Below the pieces are notes generated by a model. That model saw only the letters and a list, made by a program, of their open reading frames with translations. It had not been told where the DNA came from and searched no databases. Positions 53,751-63,852 of a stretch of 64,000 nucleotides of DNA are shown in pieces. The stretch covers positions 186,001-250,000 of the forward strand of contig NZ_NIWW01000003.1 of assembly GCF_002201535.1 (NCBI RefSeq). The letters are read 5' to 3'. The stretch comes from Lacimicrobium sp. SS2-24. Lineage in GTDB: Bacteria; Pseudomonadota; Gammaproteobacteria; Enterobacterales; Alteromonadaceae. The position numbers were made by a program, and so were the translations under genes. Every line of letters starts with the position of its first letter. The first letter of the stretch is position 1.

Positions 53751-53781
53751 GTTGAAAGGCCCGTTGTGATACCCCACTTTA
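53751..53781 (+). promoter_or_regulatory. Sigma-32 heat-shock promoter for hsp20
   Basis: GTTGAAA (53751-53757), a 14-bp spacer, and CCCCACTTTA (53772-53781) match the sigma-32 consensus CTTGAAA-N13-14-CCCCATNT closely. The transcript would begin near 53788, leaving a leader of about 88 bases before the Hsp20 start. The rest of the 353-bp gap from 53521 shows no gene. Confidence 0.82.
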
Positions 53782-53790
53782 TACTGTGAG

Positions 53791-53872
53791 AGGGTTATGT
53801 CTGAATCAGAGTGACCCTTTTTTAACCCAACAACGAGTCGTTTTTTTTGCATATTGCTTCGAGGAGGATATG
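53791..53872 (+). ncRNA. ROSE-like RNA thermometer in the hsp20 leader
   Basis: In the transcript the segment CAUAUUGCUUC (53850-53860) can pair with GGAGGAUAUG (53863-53872). This buries the ribosome binding site, with a bulged G at 53856 inside UUGCU, the hallmark of ROSE elements before small heat-shock genes. An upstream hairpin is possible between GGGTTA (53792-53797) and TAACCC (53823-53828). Heating would melt the weak A-U/G-U stem and free translation. Confidence 0.68.
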
Positions 53873-53874
53873 TT

Positions 53875-54351
53875 ATGAACTCTATAGATTTTACCCCACT
53901 TTATCGCAGTACTATTGGTTTTGACCGTCTGCCATCATTACTCGACAAGGCGCTGCGCGCAGACACTGCCGCCAGCAATTATCCCCCCTATGACATTGAA
54001 ATGATGTCCGAAAACCAATACGCCATCACCCTGGCGGTTGCCGGTTTTCATCGGGATGAACTGGAGATTCAGGTAGAAAAAGGCGTGCTAAGCGTCCGTG
54101 GTAGTAAGGCGCAGGACAAAGCCCCTGATAAAGAATACCTGTATCAGGGGATTGCCACGCGCTCTTTCGATCGCAAGTTTAACCTTGCCGATCATGTGGA
54201 AGTGACAGGCGCCGATCTGAGCAATGGCCTGCTAACCATTCAACTGGTCAAGGAACTGCCAGAGGAAATGAAACCACGCACCATTGCTATCAATTCAGAG
54301 ATCGGGAAACACCTGGAACATAACAAAAAAGGCGACCAAAAAGCCGCCTGA
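53875..54351 (+). CDS. Small heat-shock protein Hsp20 (IbpA-like)
   Basis: ATP-independent chaperone that holds denatured proteins in aggregates for DnaK/ClpB. The start at 53875 (MNSIDFTPLYRSTIGFDRLP) has AGGAGG 7 bases upstream. The alpha-crystallin domain runs from YPPYDIEMMSENQYAITLAVAGF (about residue 36) to SNGLLTIQLVKELPEE, and the C-terminal IxI-like tail motif is RTIAINSE. The length of 158 residues is close to IbpA/IbpB. It has its own sigma-32 promoter and ROSE-like leader. Confidence 0.93.
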   Translation: MNSIDFTPLYRSTIGFDRLPSLLDKALRADTAASNYPPYDIEMMSENQYAITLAVAGFHRDELEIQVEKGVLSVRGSKAQDKAPDKEYLYQGIATRSFDRKFNLADHVEVTGADLSNGLLTIQLVKELPEEMKPRTIAINSEIGKHLEHNKKGDQKAA

Positions 54352-54389
54352 TTTGATGTGTGTCGGGTGACGGTGTGACCGTCACCCGC

Positions 54390-56183
54390 TTATCCAAACC
54401 AACGTTTGAACCAGCTGGGTTTGACTGATTTCGTATTCGCGCTGGTCGTCTGTTCATCTTTATGCAATACCATCAACGGAGCGAGATCCTGCTCTAACCC
54501 CGCATAAGGTGTGAGGGCATCGGTATAAATGCCCTTTCTGATTTGCTCTAAGCTGGAGGTGGTGATACTGCGCTCGCTCTGCTCCAGGTCAAGCAAACTA
54601 TCCTGCCAATCTAAGCCCAGATGCGCGAGCACCGGGCTGAGCGTTTGCCTGGGCGCTTTCACCAATGCTTCGTAGTTTACTGAAATCAACCGCTTACCCA
54701 GTTTCTGCTTCCAGAAGCCCATCAGCGACTGATACCCCTGATAATACTCCGCCAGGGTGGCCAGATCATTGCCATAACGGTGAAAAGGACTCAGGTTTTG
54801 CTCAAATATAGACAAACAGGTAGCAACGGGATCACGCTCACAATGAATAAATGTGGCCCCGGGTAATGCCCTGGCCAGCCATCCAAGATGCATAAAGTTG
54901 TGCGGCATTTTGTCTGTAATATACTGCGCATCGGCATCATAATCGCTCAGCGCTGAGAGGTAACGTTCACTGAACTGCTGCATCTTTTGTTCGCTGAGAT
55001 CGGCAGCCAGATAATGCAAACGCAGCTGATGGGGATGCACCTCCTCAGGCAAATTGGGATTAAGTTCAGTGAGCAGATTCTCAACCAATGTGGATTCACC
55101 GGCCGCGAAGATGTCAGGATGGTTACCCAATATAGATTCGATCAGTGTGGTGCCCGAGCGCGGCATGCCCAGTACAAAAACCGGCTTTTTACTGCCTTGA
55201 TTGACCTCGAATCCTGCATACCCCTTGTAACCGCGCTTAATGCGCTCAAAACATTCCAGTTCCTTACTGACAGAAACAGGCTGACCGCCGGCCTGAATCT
55301 GATTGGCCTGCTTGAGCAGAGCAAGCCAGCGGGTTCGATCTCGTTTTTTGTAATGACTGGCGAGAAGAAAATAGAAGGTCGCTTTCACCTGTTTATGGCA
55401 ATGAACAAGGCGCGGGTCCTGTTCCAATGCTGCCAGCTGTTGAGCAGACAGCTCTGGCTGCATCACCGCTGCCAGTAATTTTTGCTCTGGACTGCTTCGG
55501 TCGGCAAAGCGATTAACCACGCTAAGCTCATTGTCCCGCTCCCCCAGGAAGCGATAAACATTATGCAACCGTTGCAATTGAGGATGACTGAAATGCAACT
55601 GCCCAGGTCCTTTTAAACTGGCTTTCGCTTGCTTTGGCCGGTTACCGGCCACATAGATTTCGGCCAGCGCCACAGCCCTTTCGGCCACATCACGAATCTG
55701 CTCTGCCACTGCTCGCGCCCGTTTTAACAGGCTTGCCTGCCTGAGCGTTTCAACCTGACGCAGTAGCATGACATCGTCATTGATGCCGCCTTTGATGGCC
55801 TTGTCATAGTGCGCAGCCGCTCGAATAAAGAAACCCAGTTCAAAATAGCAGGTTCCCAGATTGCGATGCCATTCCGGATTGTCAGCCTGGCTCAATGCCT
55901 GTTTAAAGTACCCTGCCGCCTTGCTGTGCTGGTTCTGAAAGAGGTAACAGCTGCCGAGATTATTCAGACAATTGGCATCATCGGGTTCTAATTTCAGTGC
56001 GGTCTCAAAATGTTGTTGGGCAAGCGGATACTGCCCACGCTGGAACAGACAAATTCCTGTCATTTTGTGCAAAAGAGGATGCTCAGGATAGGTCTTCAGC
56101 AGCTCGCTGGCGCCCGCTTCGACATCCGCTAAGCGTCCCTGGGAAAAATGCTGCTTGAGCTGATCGAGCGCCTGTTCGTCCAT
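54390..56183 (-). CDS. TPR-containing sulfotransferase, second copy
   Basis: A PAPS-dependent sulfotransferase domain (about residues 333-560) follows an extended TPR region (5-230, with HFETALKLEPDDANCLNNLGSCY as the clearest repeat). The 5'-phosphosulfate loop is GMPRSGTTLIESIL at 339-352, and the 3'-phosphate segment is HCERDPVATCLSIFEQNL. Compared with the copy at 9958-11358, the TPR part is about 110 residues longer, and the C-terminus reads LEQIRKGIYTDALTPY instead of RQSLYSSSVGKW. It is 14 bp downstream of yaaA on the same strand. It has no signal peptide, and the acceptor is unknown. Confidence 0.85.
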   Translation of the reverse strand: MDEQALDQLKQHFSQGRLADVEAGASELLKTYPEHPLLHKMTGICLFQRGQYPLAQQHFETALKLEPDDANCLNNLGSCYLFQNQHSKAAGYFKQALSQADNPEWHRNLGTCYFELGFFIRAAAHYDKAIKGGINDDVMLLRQVETLRQASLLKRARAVAEQIRDVAERAVALAEIYVAGNRPKQAKASLKGPGQLHFSHPQLQRLHNVYRFLGERDNELSVVNRFADRSSPEQKLLAAVMQPELSAQQLAALEQDPRLVHCHKQVKATFYFLLASHYKKRDRTRWLALLKQANQIQAGGQPVSVSKELECFERIKRGYKGYAGFEVNQGSKKPVFVLGMPRSGTTLIESILGNHPDIFAAGESTLVENLLTELNPNLPEEVHPHQLRLHYLAADLSEQKMQQFSERYLSALSDYDADAQYITDKMPHNFMHLGWLARALPGATFIHCERDPVATCLSIFEQNLSPFHRYGNDLATLAEYYQGYQSLMGFWKQKLGKRLISVNYEALVKAPRQTLSPVLAHLGLDWQDSLLDLEQSERSITTSSLEQIRKGIYTDALTPYAGLEQDLAPLMVLHKDEQTTSANTKSVKPSWFKRWFG

Positions 56184-56197
56184 CGTGCTTCCTGTTG

Positions 56198-56971
56198 TTA
56201 TTGTTCGTCGCGGATAAAGACCGGACTTTGTGCACTGGATTGATCTGCATCATAGCGGTAGCCCGCCATGTCGAAGCCCTGTAAGGCTTTGACTTCGCTT
56301 ATCTGATTGGTAAGGATGTAGCGCGCCATCATGCCCCGGGCTTTTTTTGCATAAAAACTGATGACTTTATACTGACCGTTTTTTTGATCCTTAAACACCG
56401 GCGTTACCACCACACCGTCGAGCTTCGCAGGGCGCACCGATTTGAAATATTCGTTGGAAGCCAGGTTAACCAGCACATTGTCACCTTGTGCCTGCATTGA
56501 CTGGTTCAGTTTCTCGGTAATGCGATCGCCCCAGAACTGATAAAGATCTTTGCCTCGGGCATTATCCAGCTTGGTACCCATTTCCAGTCGATAGGGCTGC
56601 ATCAGATCCAACGGTTTCAGCAACCCATACAGCCCGGAAAGAATGCGCAGATGTTTTTGAGCATACTCGAGTTCCTGCTCAGACAAGCTCTGAGCCTCAA
56701 GTCCGGCGTATACGTCACCATTAAACGCCAACAAGGCCTGCTTGGCATTTTTCTCGGTGAAAGGGCGGCTCCAGCTGTGATAACGCTCAACGTTAAGGTG
56801 CGCCAGTTTGTCACTGATTTTCATCAGACTGCCCACTTGCTGTGGTGATAACCCGCGACATACCTGAATCAGCTCCGCTGCTTCATCCAGCATCTCCGGC
56901 TGGGTCGCAGTCTTGACCTGTGCGGGGGACTCATAGTCGAGATTTTTTGCCGGTGACAACACAATCAACAT
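56198..56971 (-). CDS. yaaA: Peroxide stress protein YaaA
   Basis: DUF328/UPF0246 protein that in E. coli lowers free iron and protects DNA during H2O2 stress. It starts [19 protein letters not shown], the family signature. [16 protein letters not shown] (about residues 78-93), [23 protein letters not shown] and [12 protein letters not shown] are also diagnostic. The length of 257 residues equals E. coli YaaA (258). The sulfotransferase gene follows closely. Confidence 0.96.
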   Translation of the reverse strand: MLIVLSPAKNLDYESPAQVKTATQPEMLDEAAELIQVCRGLSPQQVGSLMKISDKLAHLNVERYHSWSRPFTEKNAKQALLAFNGDVYAGLEAQSLSEQELEYAQKHLRILSGLYGLLKPLDLMQPYRLEMGTKLDNARGKDLYQFWGDRITEKLNQSMQAQGDNVLVNLASNEYFKSVRPAKLDGVVVTPVFKDQKNGQYKVISFYAKKARGMMARYILTNQISEVKALQGFDMAGYRYDADQSSAQSPVFIRDEQ

Positions 56972-57110
56972 AGTACGCGGACCTCAGTATCAAAAGGGCC
57001 ACTATACCAATTTCGCGGGTGAGTCTGAAATCAATTTAGACGATTGAAAAGATAGGAAAATAGGTGCATTGAAGGTTTTGATACCAAATAGCCAAGAACA
57101 CTAAACAGGA

Positions 57111-57632
57111 TCAATGCAATTTGTGATTATCCAGCGCATTCATCAGTGCCTGATGCACAGCGTTATCAAAAGCGCAGAAAATGACTTTGCGAAGAGAAGA
57201 TTCCTGAGCTAGAAACTGACTCACCGTGTTCACGGCTATATCGCAGGCCTGCTGCACTGGATAGCCATATACACCGCAACTGATGGCTGGAAAGGCGATG
57301 GATTTCAATCCCTTCTCTGCCGCCTGTTTCAAAGACTCGCGATAACAGCTGGCCAGCTGTTCTGCTTCGCCATGTCCTCCGCCTTGCCAGACCGGGCCGA
57401 CCGTGTGAATCACATAGTCAGCGGGTAACTTGAAGCCAGGACTGATCTTGGCCTTGCCGGTGTCACACCCATTCAGGGTGCGACAATAGGCCAGCAACTC
57501 AGGGCCCGCCGCACGGTGGATAGCGCCATCCACGCCCCCGCCACCCAACAAACTGTTGTTCGCTGCATTCACAATAGCGTCCACCTGCAGTTCGGTAATA
57601 TCACCCTGGATAAGCGTTATTTTGCCTGACAT
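57111..57632 (-). CDS. Macrodomain protein (YmdB-like O-acetyl-ADP-ribose deacetylase)
   Basis: Single macrodomain of 173 residues that binds ADP-ribose and probably removes acetyl or ADP-ribosyl groups. Visible are the substrate loop [23 protein letters not shown] (residues 21-43, with the Asn and Asp that YmdB uses), HTVGPVW and the second loop [12 protein letters not shown]. In E. coli YmdB also modulates RNase III. It stands alone, diverging from tal. Confidence 0.92.
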   Translation of the reverse strand: MSGKITLIQGDITELQVDAIVNAANNSLLGGGGVDGAIHRAAGPELLAYCRTLNGCDTGKAKISPGFKLPADYVIHTVGPVWQGGGHGEAEQLASCYRESLKQAAEKGLKSIAFPAISCGVYGYPVQQACDIAVNTVSQFLAQESSLRKVIFCAFDNAVHQALMNALDNHKLH

Positions 57633-57813
57633 CTCCCCCCCTTTTTCAGCCCTTGCCTGTTAAACTATGGACCATCTGGATCAAAATAGTCCAACACCCT
57701 TTGAGACATATTAGAAAAGGCTATAAGTAACACTATCAAATACCAGCAACTTGATAGAGTTCATTCTTTATTTGTAGTAAATTTACATCATTAATTAGGA
57801 GAAATGACCCAAA

Positions 57814-58773
57814 ATGGCCAATCAACTGGACGAATTAAAGAAAATAACCACGGTTGTTGCGGACACCGGTGACATTGATGCAATCAAGAAATACCAGCCG
57901 GTGGATGCCACCACTAACCCCTCACTGTTACTCAAAGCGGCAGACCTGCCCCAATATCAGGCGCTGATTGACGCATCTGTCATATGGGCCAAGCAACAAT
58001 CATCGGATCCGGCACAGCAACTTATCGATGCCGGAGATATGCTTGCAGTCAGTATCGGCAAGGAAATTGTGCAAATCGTGCCGGGGCGTATTTCCACCGA
58101 AGTGGATGCGCGTTTGTCTTTCGATACTGAAGCAACCATTGAAAAAGCACACAAACTGATTGGCCTGTACGAGCAAGCCGGCGTCAGCAAAGACCGCATC
58201 CTGATCAAAATCGCCTCGACCTGGGAGGGTATCCGTGCCGCCGAACGGCTGGAAAAAGAAGGTATCAATTGCAACCTGACACTGCTCTTCAGCTTTGCAC
58301 AGGCCAGAGCCTGCGCCGAAGCCGGTGTATACCTGATCTCACCCTTTGTGGGCCGAATTCTGGATTGGTATAAAGCCAATACCGACAAACAGGATTACGC
58401 CCCGGCTGAAGATCCCGGTGTTCAGTCGGTAACAGAAATTTACCGTTATTATAAAGATCACGGCTACAGCACCGTGGTCATGGGCGCCAGCTTCCGCAAC
58501 ATCGGCGAAATTACAGAGCTCGCAGGATGCGACCGCCTGACCATCAGCCCCCAGTTACTGGGTGAACTGGAAGCCTCCAACGAGCCACTTCCGGTTAAGC
58601 TCAAAGACAACGGCAAAGTGAAAACACCTGAAGCAAAACTGAGTGAAAGCCAGTTCCGCTGGATGATGAATGAAGATGCCATGGCCACTGAAAAACTGGC
58701 TCAGGGAATACGCAACTTCGCCGCCGATCAGGTCAAACTGGAAGCGAAACTTTCAGGTCTGCTAAGCGCCTGA
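57814..58773 (+). CDS. tal: Transaldolase
   Basis: Pentose phosphate enzyme transferring a dihydroxyacetone unit through a Schiff base. The catalytic lysine is in [15 protein letters not shown] (about residue 132), the upstream Asp/Asn are in [14 protein letters not shown] (31-44), and [13 protein letters not shown] follows. The length is 319 residues (TalB 317). AGGAG lies about 11 bases upstream, slightly far. An out-of-frame ATG in between is ignored. pgi follows 24 bp later, forming a sugar-phosphate operon distinct from tkt-epd-pgk-fba. Confidence 0.96.
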   Translation: MANQLDELKKITTVVADTGDIDAIKKYQPVDATTNPSLLLKAADLPQYQALIDASVIWAKQQSSDPAQQLIDAGDMLAVSIGKEIVQIVPGRISTEVDARLSFDTEATIEKAHKLIGLYEQAGVSKDRILIKIASTWEGIRAAERLEKEGINCNLTLLFSFAQARACAEAGVYLISPFVGRILDWYKANTDKQDYAPAEDPGVQSVTEIYRYYKDHGYSTVVMGASFRNIGEITELAGCDRLTISPQLLGELEASNEPLPVKLKDNGKVKTPEAKLSESQFRWMMNEDAMATEKLAQGIRNFAADQVKLEAKLSGLLSA

Positions 58774-58797
58774 CACCTTAACGAAAACGGAGAGACA

Positions 58798-60438
58798 ATG
58801 AACAGCCTGACACAATCGCAAAGCTGGAAAACCCTTCAGTCACTGGCCGCACAGTTGGACGGCCAGCACATGCGAGACTGGTTTAAGGACGATCCCGAAC
58901 GGGCCGATCGCTTCACGCTGGAAGCCTGTGGTATCAGCCTGGATTATTCCAAAAACCTGATTACTCAGGACATACTGGACGGGCTGTTGTCTCTGGCGAA
59001 GCAACAACAAGTCGCCGAAAAACGCGACGCCATGTTCTGTGGTGACATTATTAACCACACCGAAGAGCGTGCCGTGTTGCATACCGCATTGCGTAATTTT
59101 TCCGACAAGGCGGTGATGGTTGATGGCGTTGATGTGATGCCGGAGGTGATGGCAACACAGGATAAGATCCGTGATTTTGTTGAGCGCATTCACTCTGGTC
59201 AACACACAGGCTATACCGGCAAACCGCTTACCGAGATTGTGTGTATCGGTATCGGCGGTTCTTTCCTTGGCCCCAAAATCATGTCAGAAGCCCTTAAGCC
59301 CTATTGGCACGAGGGCGTCAACGTGCATTTTGTAGCCAATGTGGATGGTTGTCATATCCACGATGTCCTGGCTGAGCTGGATCACGAGCAAACGCTGGTG
59401 GTGATGTCCTCCAAATCCTTTACCACGCAGGAAACCCTGCAAAACACCCTGACCGCCAAAGACTGGTTTTTGCAATCCGGGGGCAAGCAACAGGATATTG
59501 CCAAACACTTCATCTGTGTGTCGTCGAACATCAAAGCGGCCACAGAGTTTGGCATTGCCGAGGAAAACATCTTTCCCATGTGGGATTGGGTGGGCGGACG
59601 CTATTCACTGTGGTCTGCCATTGGCCTGCCCATCGCTCTGCGACTGGGTTATGCGCACTATCGTGAATTGCTTGAGGGCGCCTATAACATGGACTGCCAT
59701 TTTCAAAGCGCGCCTCTTGAGCAAAACCTGCCGATGATCATGGCCTTGCTGGGCGTCTGGTATACCAATTTCCTGGGCGCACAAAGCCATGTGTTGCTCC
59801 CCTACTACCACTATTTGCGAGGCTTTCCCGCCTATGTCCAGCAACTGGATATGGAAAGCAACGGTAAGTGTATTGCCGGTGACAAGGAGCATGTGGATTA
59901 CGCCACTGGCCCGGTAATCTGGGGTAGTGAAGGCACTAACGGCCAGCACAGTTTCCATCAGCTGATTCACCAGGGCAAGGTACTGATCCCGGCCGATTTT
60001 ATGCTGCCGCTGCGGGTGCCGAATCAGAATGATACCCACCATGCCATGCTTGCCTCCAATTGCTTCGGCCAGACTCAGGCTCTGATGCAAGGCAAAACCT
60101 ATGATGAGGCCTATGCCGAACTGGATAGTAAAGGCTTGAGCGATGAAAAGCGCGAATCTCTGGCTCACCACAAAACCATGCCGGGAAATAAGCCCAGCAA
60201 CACCCTGTTGTTCCAGCAGTTGGATCCCAACACACTGGGTGCTCTGGTGGCCCTGTATGAACACAAGGTATTTGTTCAGGGCGCTATCTGGGGCGTCAAC
60301 TCCTTTGATCAGTGGGGTGTGGAACTGGGTAAAGTGCTGGGCAACCAGGTACTGGATAAAATCCAGAATCCGCAGCAACCTCTGGATCTGGATGCCTCTA
60401 CTAACGCCCTTATTCAGCGCTTCAGACAAGCGTTATAA
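58798..60438 (+). CDS. pgi: Glucose-6-phosphate isomerase
   Basis: Interconverts glucose-6-phosphate and fructose-6-phosphate. Family motifs are [16 protein letters not shown] (residues 151-166), the [12 protein letters not shown] phosphate site, [17 protein letters not shown] (signature 1), [23 protein letters not shown], and [22 protein letters not shown] (signature 2, near 490). The length of 546 residues is the E. coli-type size. It is coupled in an operon with tal and ends at a clear terminator. Confidence 0.98.
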   Translation: MNSLTQSQSWKTLQSLAAQLDGQHMRDWFKDDPERADRFTLEACGISLDYSKNLITQDILDGLLSLAKQQQVAEKRDAMFCGDIINHTEERAVLHTALRNFSDKAVMVDGVDVMPEVMATQDKIRDFVERIHSGQHTGYTGKPLTEIVCIGIGGSFLGPKIMSEALKPYWHEGVNVHFVANVDGCHIHDVLAELDHEQTLVVMSSKSFTTQETLQNTLTAKDWFLQSGGKQQDIAKHFICVSSNIKAATEFGIAEENIFPMWDWVGGRYSLWSAIGLPIALRLGYAHYRELLEGAYNMDCHFQSAPLEQNLPMIMALLGVWYTNFLGAQSHVLLPYYHYLRGFPAYVQQLDMESNGKCIAGDKEHVDYATGPVIWGSEGTNGQHSFHQLIHQGKVLIPADFMLPLRVPNQNDTHHAMLASNCFGQTQALMQGKTYDEAYAELDSKGLSDEKRESLAHHKTMPGNKPSNTLLFQQLDPNTLGALVALYEHKVFVQGAIWGVNSFDQWGVELGKVLGNQVLDKIQNPQQPLDLDASTNALIQRFRQAL

Positions 60439-60461
60439 GAGGCTTTCACTGCGTTAATCAA

Positions 60462-60483
60462 AGGCACCCTAGGGTGCTTTTTT
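60462..60483 (+). terminator. Rho-independent terminator of tal-pgi
   Basis: GCACCC-TA-GGGTGC (60464-60477) followed by a T-run, 24 bases after the pgi stop. Confidence 0.9.
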
Positions 60484-60614
60484 ATTGCGGGAAATGACAC
60501 CGGTATTTTATGCATTCTGACAAAAGGGCAAGATCATCATCAGGACCATGACCTGGTGAGCACACACCAACAGCGCTCAGACGAAGACTCCCTATCTAAG
60601 CATCTTCCTCTGGC

Positions 60615-61340
60615 TTACTGGTGATTATCTCTCTGTGCTTTGAGTGCCTTGTCGAGGAGAGCATAAGCTCCACACTGATGGTTAAGATAAACACCTACCT
60701 GCATCGTCATAAGCGGCGTATCTGCAGGTTGCAACTGAATGGAATCATGGGAGGCTTCAAACAAGCCCGCACTGGTAGTGTCGGCCAGCACAAAATCCAC
60801 GCGCTCGCGAATCATCATTCTGAAGCCTTGCTCAACGGTCTCGACAAATATCAGCTGCAGATCGTAATCGCTCAGTCGTTCATGGATCTGCCCCTCTTTT
60901 GATGGACGCAGCACAGCCACCGTTTTACCTGTCAAAGTCTCTCTATTCAATCTGAAGGGATCATCTTGTTGCACTCGTATAAGCGCAATGTCCACATTAT
61001 CTCCAAGAGGATAGTAATCATTGCCCATCACACCCTGTTTGGGTGGATAAAAGCTGACGCACCAATTGCCTGATGCAATCATTCCCTGTGCTCTGGCTGG
61101 AGGGACGATAAAGGGAGACCAATCTATTGATGTGTTAGCCAACCTTTGGCGCAGCAATTCAAAGCCGATTCCATTTGTTGGCATTTCATTGCTGGTAAAA
61201 GGGGGATATTCCACAGCAAGGATATCAACTGAATTGTTAGTGGTTCCTGCTGCTGGAATAACAAACAAAAGATAAAAACACAGTGCAAAACCAACAGCCA
61301 CTGCCTTGATGCCAGAGAAAGCTCCCTTACTTGTATTCAT
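60615..61340 (-). CDS. Periplasmic solute-binding protein, orphan SBP_bac_3 type
   Basis: The start at 61340 has GGAGGGG a few bases upstream. The signal peptide or anchor helix is AVAVGFALCFYLLFVIPAAG. The mature part has VDILAVEYPPFTSNEMPTNGIGFELLRQRL and a FVLADTTSAG segment in lobe two, typical of the amino-acid-type binding fold without transport partners. At 241 residues it is small. The 176 bp to pgi and the 235 bp to the ParA gene show no further gene. Confidence 0.78.
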   Translation of the reverse strand: MNTSKGAFSGIKAVAVGFALCFYLLFVIPAAGTTNNSVDILAVEYPPFTSNEMPTNGIGFELLRQRLANTSIDWSPFIVPPARAQGMIASGNWCVSFYPPKQGVMGNDYYPLGDNVDIALIRVQQDDPFRLNRETLTGKTVAVLRPSKEGQIHERLSDYDLQLIFVETVEQGFRMMIRERVDFVLADTTSAGLFEASHDSIQLQPADTPLMTMQVGVYLNHQCGAYALLDKALKAQRDNHQ

Positions 61341-61575
61341 ATCCCCTCCATGACTCCACAGGTATCGCTTTCAATATAGTTGTGGAAGGCAAATGGATCT
61401 ATTTCGCTATCAAGAGATATTCAAAAGAATATGCCACCCCGCTCCAGGATGAAAGCCAGACAGCATTCAGGTATGGAAAACTCAAGAAGAGCTCCTCTGG
61501 GGTGGCGAGCCATGTTAATGCCTCTCCTTACATTGACTGTCGATTAAGCATAAGAAAATTCATTTCCCTTCTGGA

Positions 61576-62343
61576 TCAGTCAGCTTCTATCTCATCATGT
61601 ACGGCGATAATGGATTTGGTCAGTTTATGTCCCGGGGCAAGGTGAATTAATGGCTTTTGCTCCTGGTGGGATTCTCGCATTTTAACCGACTGTGAGATGT
61701 AGTGCGGTATCACCGGATAGCCCTCACTGATCAGTTCATCCACAATGCGACTGGGTAGTTTGGCGTTGGCCATATACTGATTGGCAATAATCCCCTCGAT
61801 TTTCAGCTTTTCGTTGTGATCTTCGGTGATCTCCGCGATTTGCTGTTGCAGGCTTTTTAATCCCTGGATGGCAAAGTCGTCACAGTCCACCGGTATCAGC
61901 ACTGTGTCCACCCCAATTAAGGCCGACAAACTGAAAAAATTCAGCGCCGGTGGGGTATCGATATAAATCCGATCATAGTCTTCATTGAGTTGCTCGAGCG
62001 CCTCTTTGAGCTTGTAGATCTTGTGCCGGCTGCTGAGCTCGCTCTCAATATCCCCCAGTTGCGCAGAGCCCGGGATCATATGCAGGTTTTCATAATCGGT
62101 AGGCTGACAATATTCAATGGCAGGCTTCTTACGCAAATGAAAGGTAATAGTCTGATCGAACAATTCAAAGACACTGCTGTCTTTTTCTGCATTCTCCTTC
62201 CCCAGGTAGCGACTGGCGTTACATTGGGTATCCAGATCCAGCACCAGGGTTTTCAGTCCACGTTGGGCACTGATGGCCGCCAGATTCACGGTAAGACTCG
62301 ACTTCCCTACTCCGCCCTTTTTATTAAATAATGCTCTGATCAT
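61576..62343 (-). CDS. ParA-like Walker-type ATPase, orphan
   Basis: Deviant Walker A KKGGVGKSSLTVNLA (residues 8-22), Walker A' VLDLDTQCNASRYLG and Walker B IYIDTPPAL are complete. The length is 255 residues. No ParB or parS is adjacent, which sets it apart from the chromosomal parAB locus near oriC. Related orphan ParA proteins position cargo such as chemotaxis arrays, pili or metabolic bodies. It diverges from the diguanylate cyclase gene, a possible but unproven functional pair. Confidence 0.88.
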   Translation of the reverse strand: MIRALFNKKGGVGKSSLTVNLAAISAQRGLKTLVLDLDTQCNASRYLGKENAEKDSSVFELFDQTITFHLRKKPAIEYCQPTDYENLHMIPGSAQLGDIESELSSRHKIYKLKEALEQLNEDYDRIYIDTPPALNFFSLSALIGVDTVLIPVDCDDFAIQGLKSLQQQIAEITEDHNEKLKIEGIIANQYMANAKLPSRIVDELISEGYPVIPHYISQSVKMRESHQEQKPLIHLAPGHKLTKSIIAVHDEIEAD

Positions 62344-62532
62344 GCTGTATAAGGCCCTGTGTGCTTTGTGTTCGCCACCTCATTGTCTGCAAGTGCACCT
62401 GAAACAGCAAGTGTTATCGTTAGCAGCAGTACACGACGCTCAGCGTCGTAGTGGCAGTTAAATCAATGCATTGGACTGATCCCATCATGCTATACGCAGT
62501 AAACATATCGGTATAAGCTAAAGTTAAACGAC

Positions 62533-63852
62533 ATGAGCAACGTCAGGCAACGGATTGTGTCTGCCGCGACGCCAGATTTAATAGCGAGATGCCCTATGCT
62601 GCGATTCAACCCGAAGGTTCCCAAGCAAGAGACAGAGCAGGCCTTCCGAATAGATAACCCCAGCAAATACATGACCATCACTTACGTAGTTTCGTTGTCG
62701 GTTATCGCGCTGCTCTCCCTTGCTGTACATGTCGTTTTGGATAAAGTTATTCAGCAACAAGGCCAAACTGCAAAAATCGTCAACATCAGTGGTCAACAAC
62801 GAATGTTGTCACAACGTGCCAGTCTTTACACACTGAACTATTTGACTACGGGTTCTGAAGAGTCTAGAAATCTGGCGGAAGATGCCACAAACCTCATGTT
62901 GGAAAATCATCAGTTTCTGATTAGTCAGAAAAGCAGCAAGGAGGGGTTTTCTGATGCCCTCAACAGTATGTATTTTTCGGCCCCCTATGCGATAGATGAG
63001 CAAGTAAAAGCCTTTTCCGAAAACATCACCAAACATCTAAATGGTCCCCCCTTACAAAACAATAGCAGAGCAGATAATGGGGCATTTTTATTTTCTGAGA
63101 TGGCGAAAAATGATCTTATCGAGGCCTTACACGCCGCCGTCGGGCAATATGAACAGGAGAGCTATGAAAAAGTTGAGGAGCTGAGAATGGCTCAGAACAT
63201 CGTACTTTGGATTATCATCCTCACCATCTTAATTGAGGCTGTCTTTATCTTTCGGCCCATGGTGGCGAAAGTCAGCAGTTTTGCGCAACGCTTGCAGCAT
63301 GATGCCAATTTTGATGTGCTCACAGAAATTTTCAACCGCCGGGCATTTAATTTACTTGCCAAGCGCACATTCGACCTGTCGGTTCGCCACAAACACGCTT
63401 TAAGTGTAATCATGGCCGATATAGACTTTTTCAAGAAAATTAATGATACCTATGGGCATCAGGTCGGTGATGAGGTGATACGGCTGGCTGCTCAGGTGTT
63501 TAAACAGCGCTGCCGTGAGACCGACATTGTGGCAAGGCTGGGAGGCGAAGAGTTTGCAGTCATTTTGCCAGAAACCCCGATTGATGCCGCCACTAAAGTC
63601 GCCGAAGCACTGCACCGGGCGATCGCCAGTCGGTGTTTAACGGTCGAAGGCCAGAAGGTCGCGTTTACGATGAGCTTTGGTATAAGTCAGCGAAACAATA
63701 ATGACACGAATATTGATACGGTCATAAATCGTGCAGACAAAGCATTATATAAGGCTAAAGAAAACGGCCGTGACCGCGTCGAAGTTGAGACAGTGGCAGA
63801 GCCTTCAGTTCAGGCCTCGGTAGTATCATCAACACCTGCTGCTGAGCATTAA
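62533..63852 (+). CDS. Membrane diguanylate cyclase with PilJ-type sensor
   Basis: Makes cyclic di-GMP. Two transmembrane helices (about residues 47-68 and 222-242) flank a periplasmic sensor of the type IV pili methyl-accepting class (ISGQQRMLSQRASLYTLNY, 85-103), a domain known for nitrate-sensor-like helical bundles. The GGDEF domain has DIDFFKKINDTYGHQVGD (296-313), the active-site GGEEF at 337-341, and an intact inhibitory RxxD (RETD, 328-331). The length is 439 residues. The start is the ATG at 62533, though an ATG at 62596 is also possible and neither has a strong ribosome site. No EAL domain is present. Confidence 0.9.
   Translation: MSNVRQRIVSAATPDLIARCPMLRFNPKVPKQETEQAFRIDNPSKYMTITYVVSLSVIALLSLAVHVVLDKVIQQQGQTAKIVNISGQQRMLSQRASLYTLNYLTTGSEESRNLAEDATNLMLENHQFLISQKSSKEGFSDALNSMYFSAPYAIDEQVKAFSENITKHLNGPPLQNNSRADNGAFLFSEMAKNDLIEALHAAVGQYEQESYEKVEELRMAQNIVLWIIILTILIEAVFIFRPMVAKVSSFAQRLQHDANFDVLTEIFNRRAFNLLAKRTFDLSVRHKHALSVIMADIDFFKKINDTYGHQVGDEVIRLAAQVFKQRCRETDIVARLGGEEFAVILPETPIDAATKVAEALHRAIASRCLTVEGQKVAFTMSFGISQRNNNDTNIDTVINRADKALYKAKENGRDRVEVETVAEPSVQASVVSSTPAAEH

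Noticed and set aside
40027-61340. The three periplasmic binding proteins as parts of ABC importers
   Set aside because: None of the three (40027-40932, 46842-47579, 60615-61340) has a permease or ATPase gene nearby, so they are described as orphan binding proteins.
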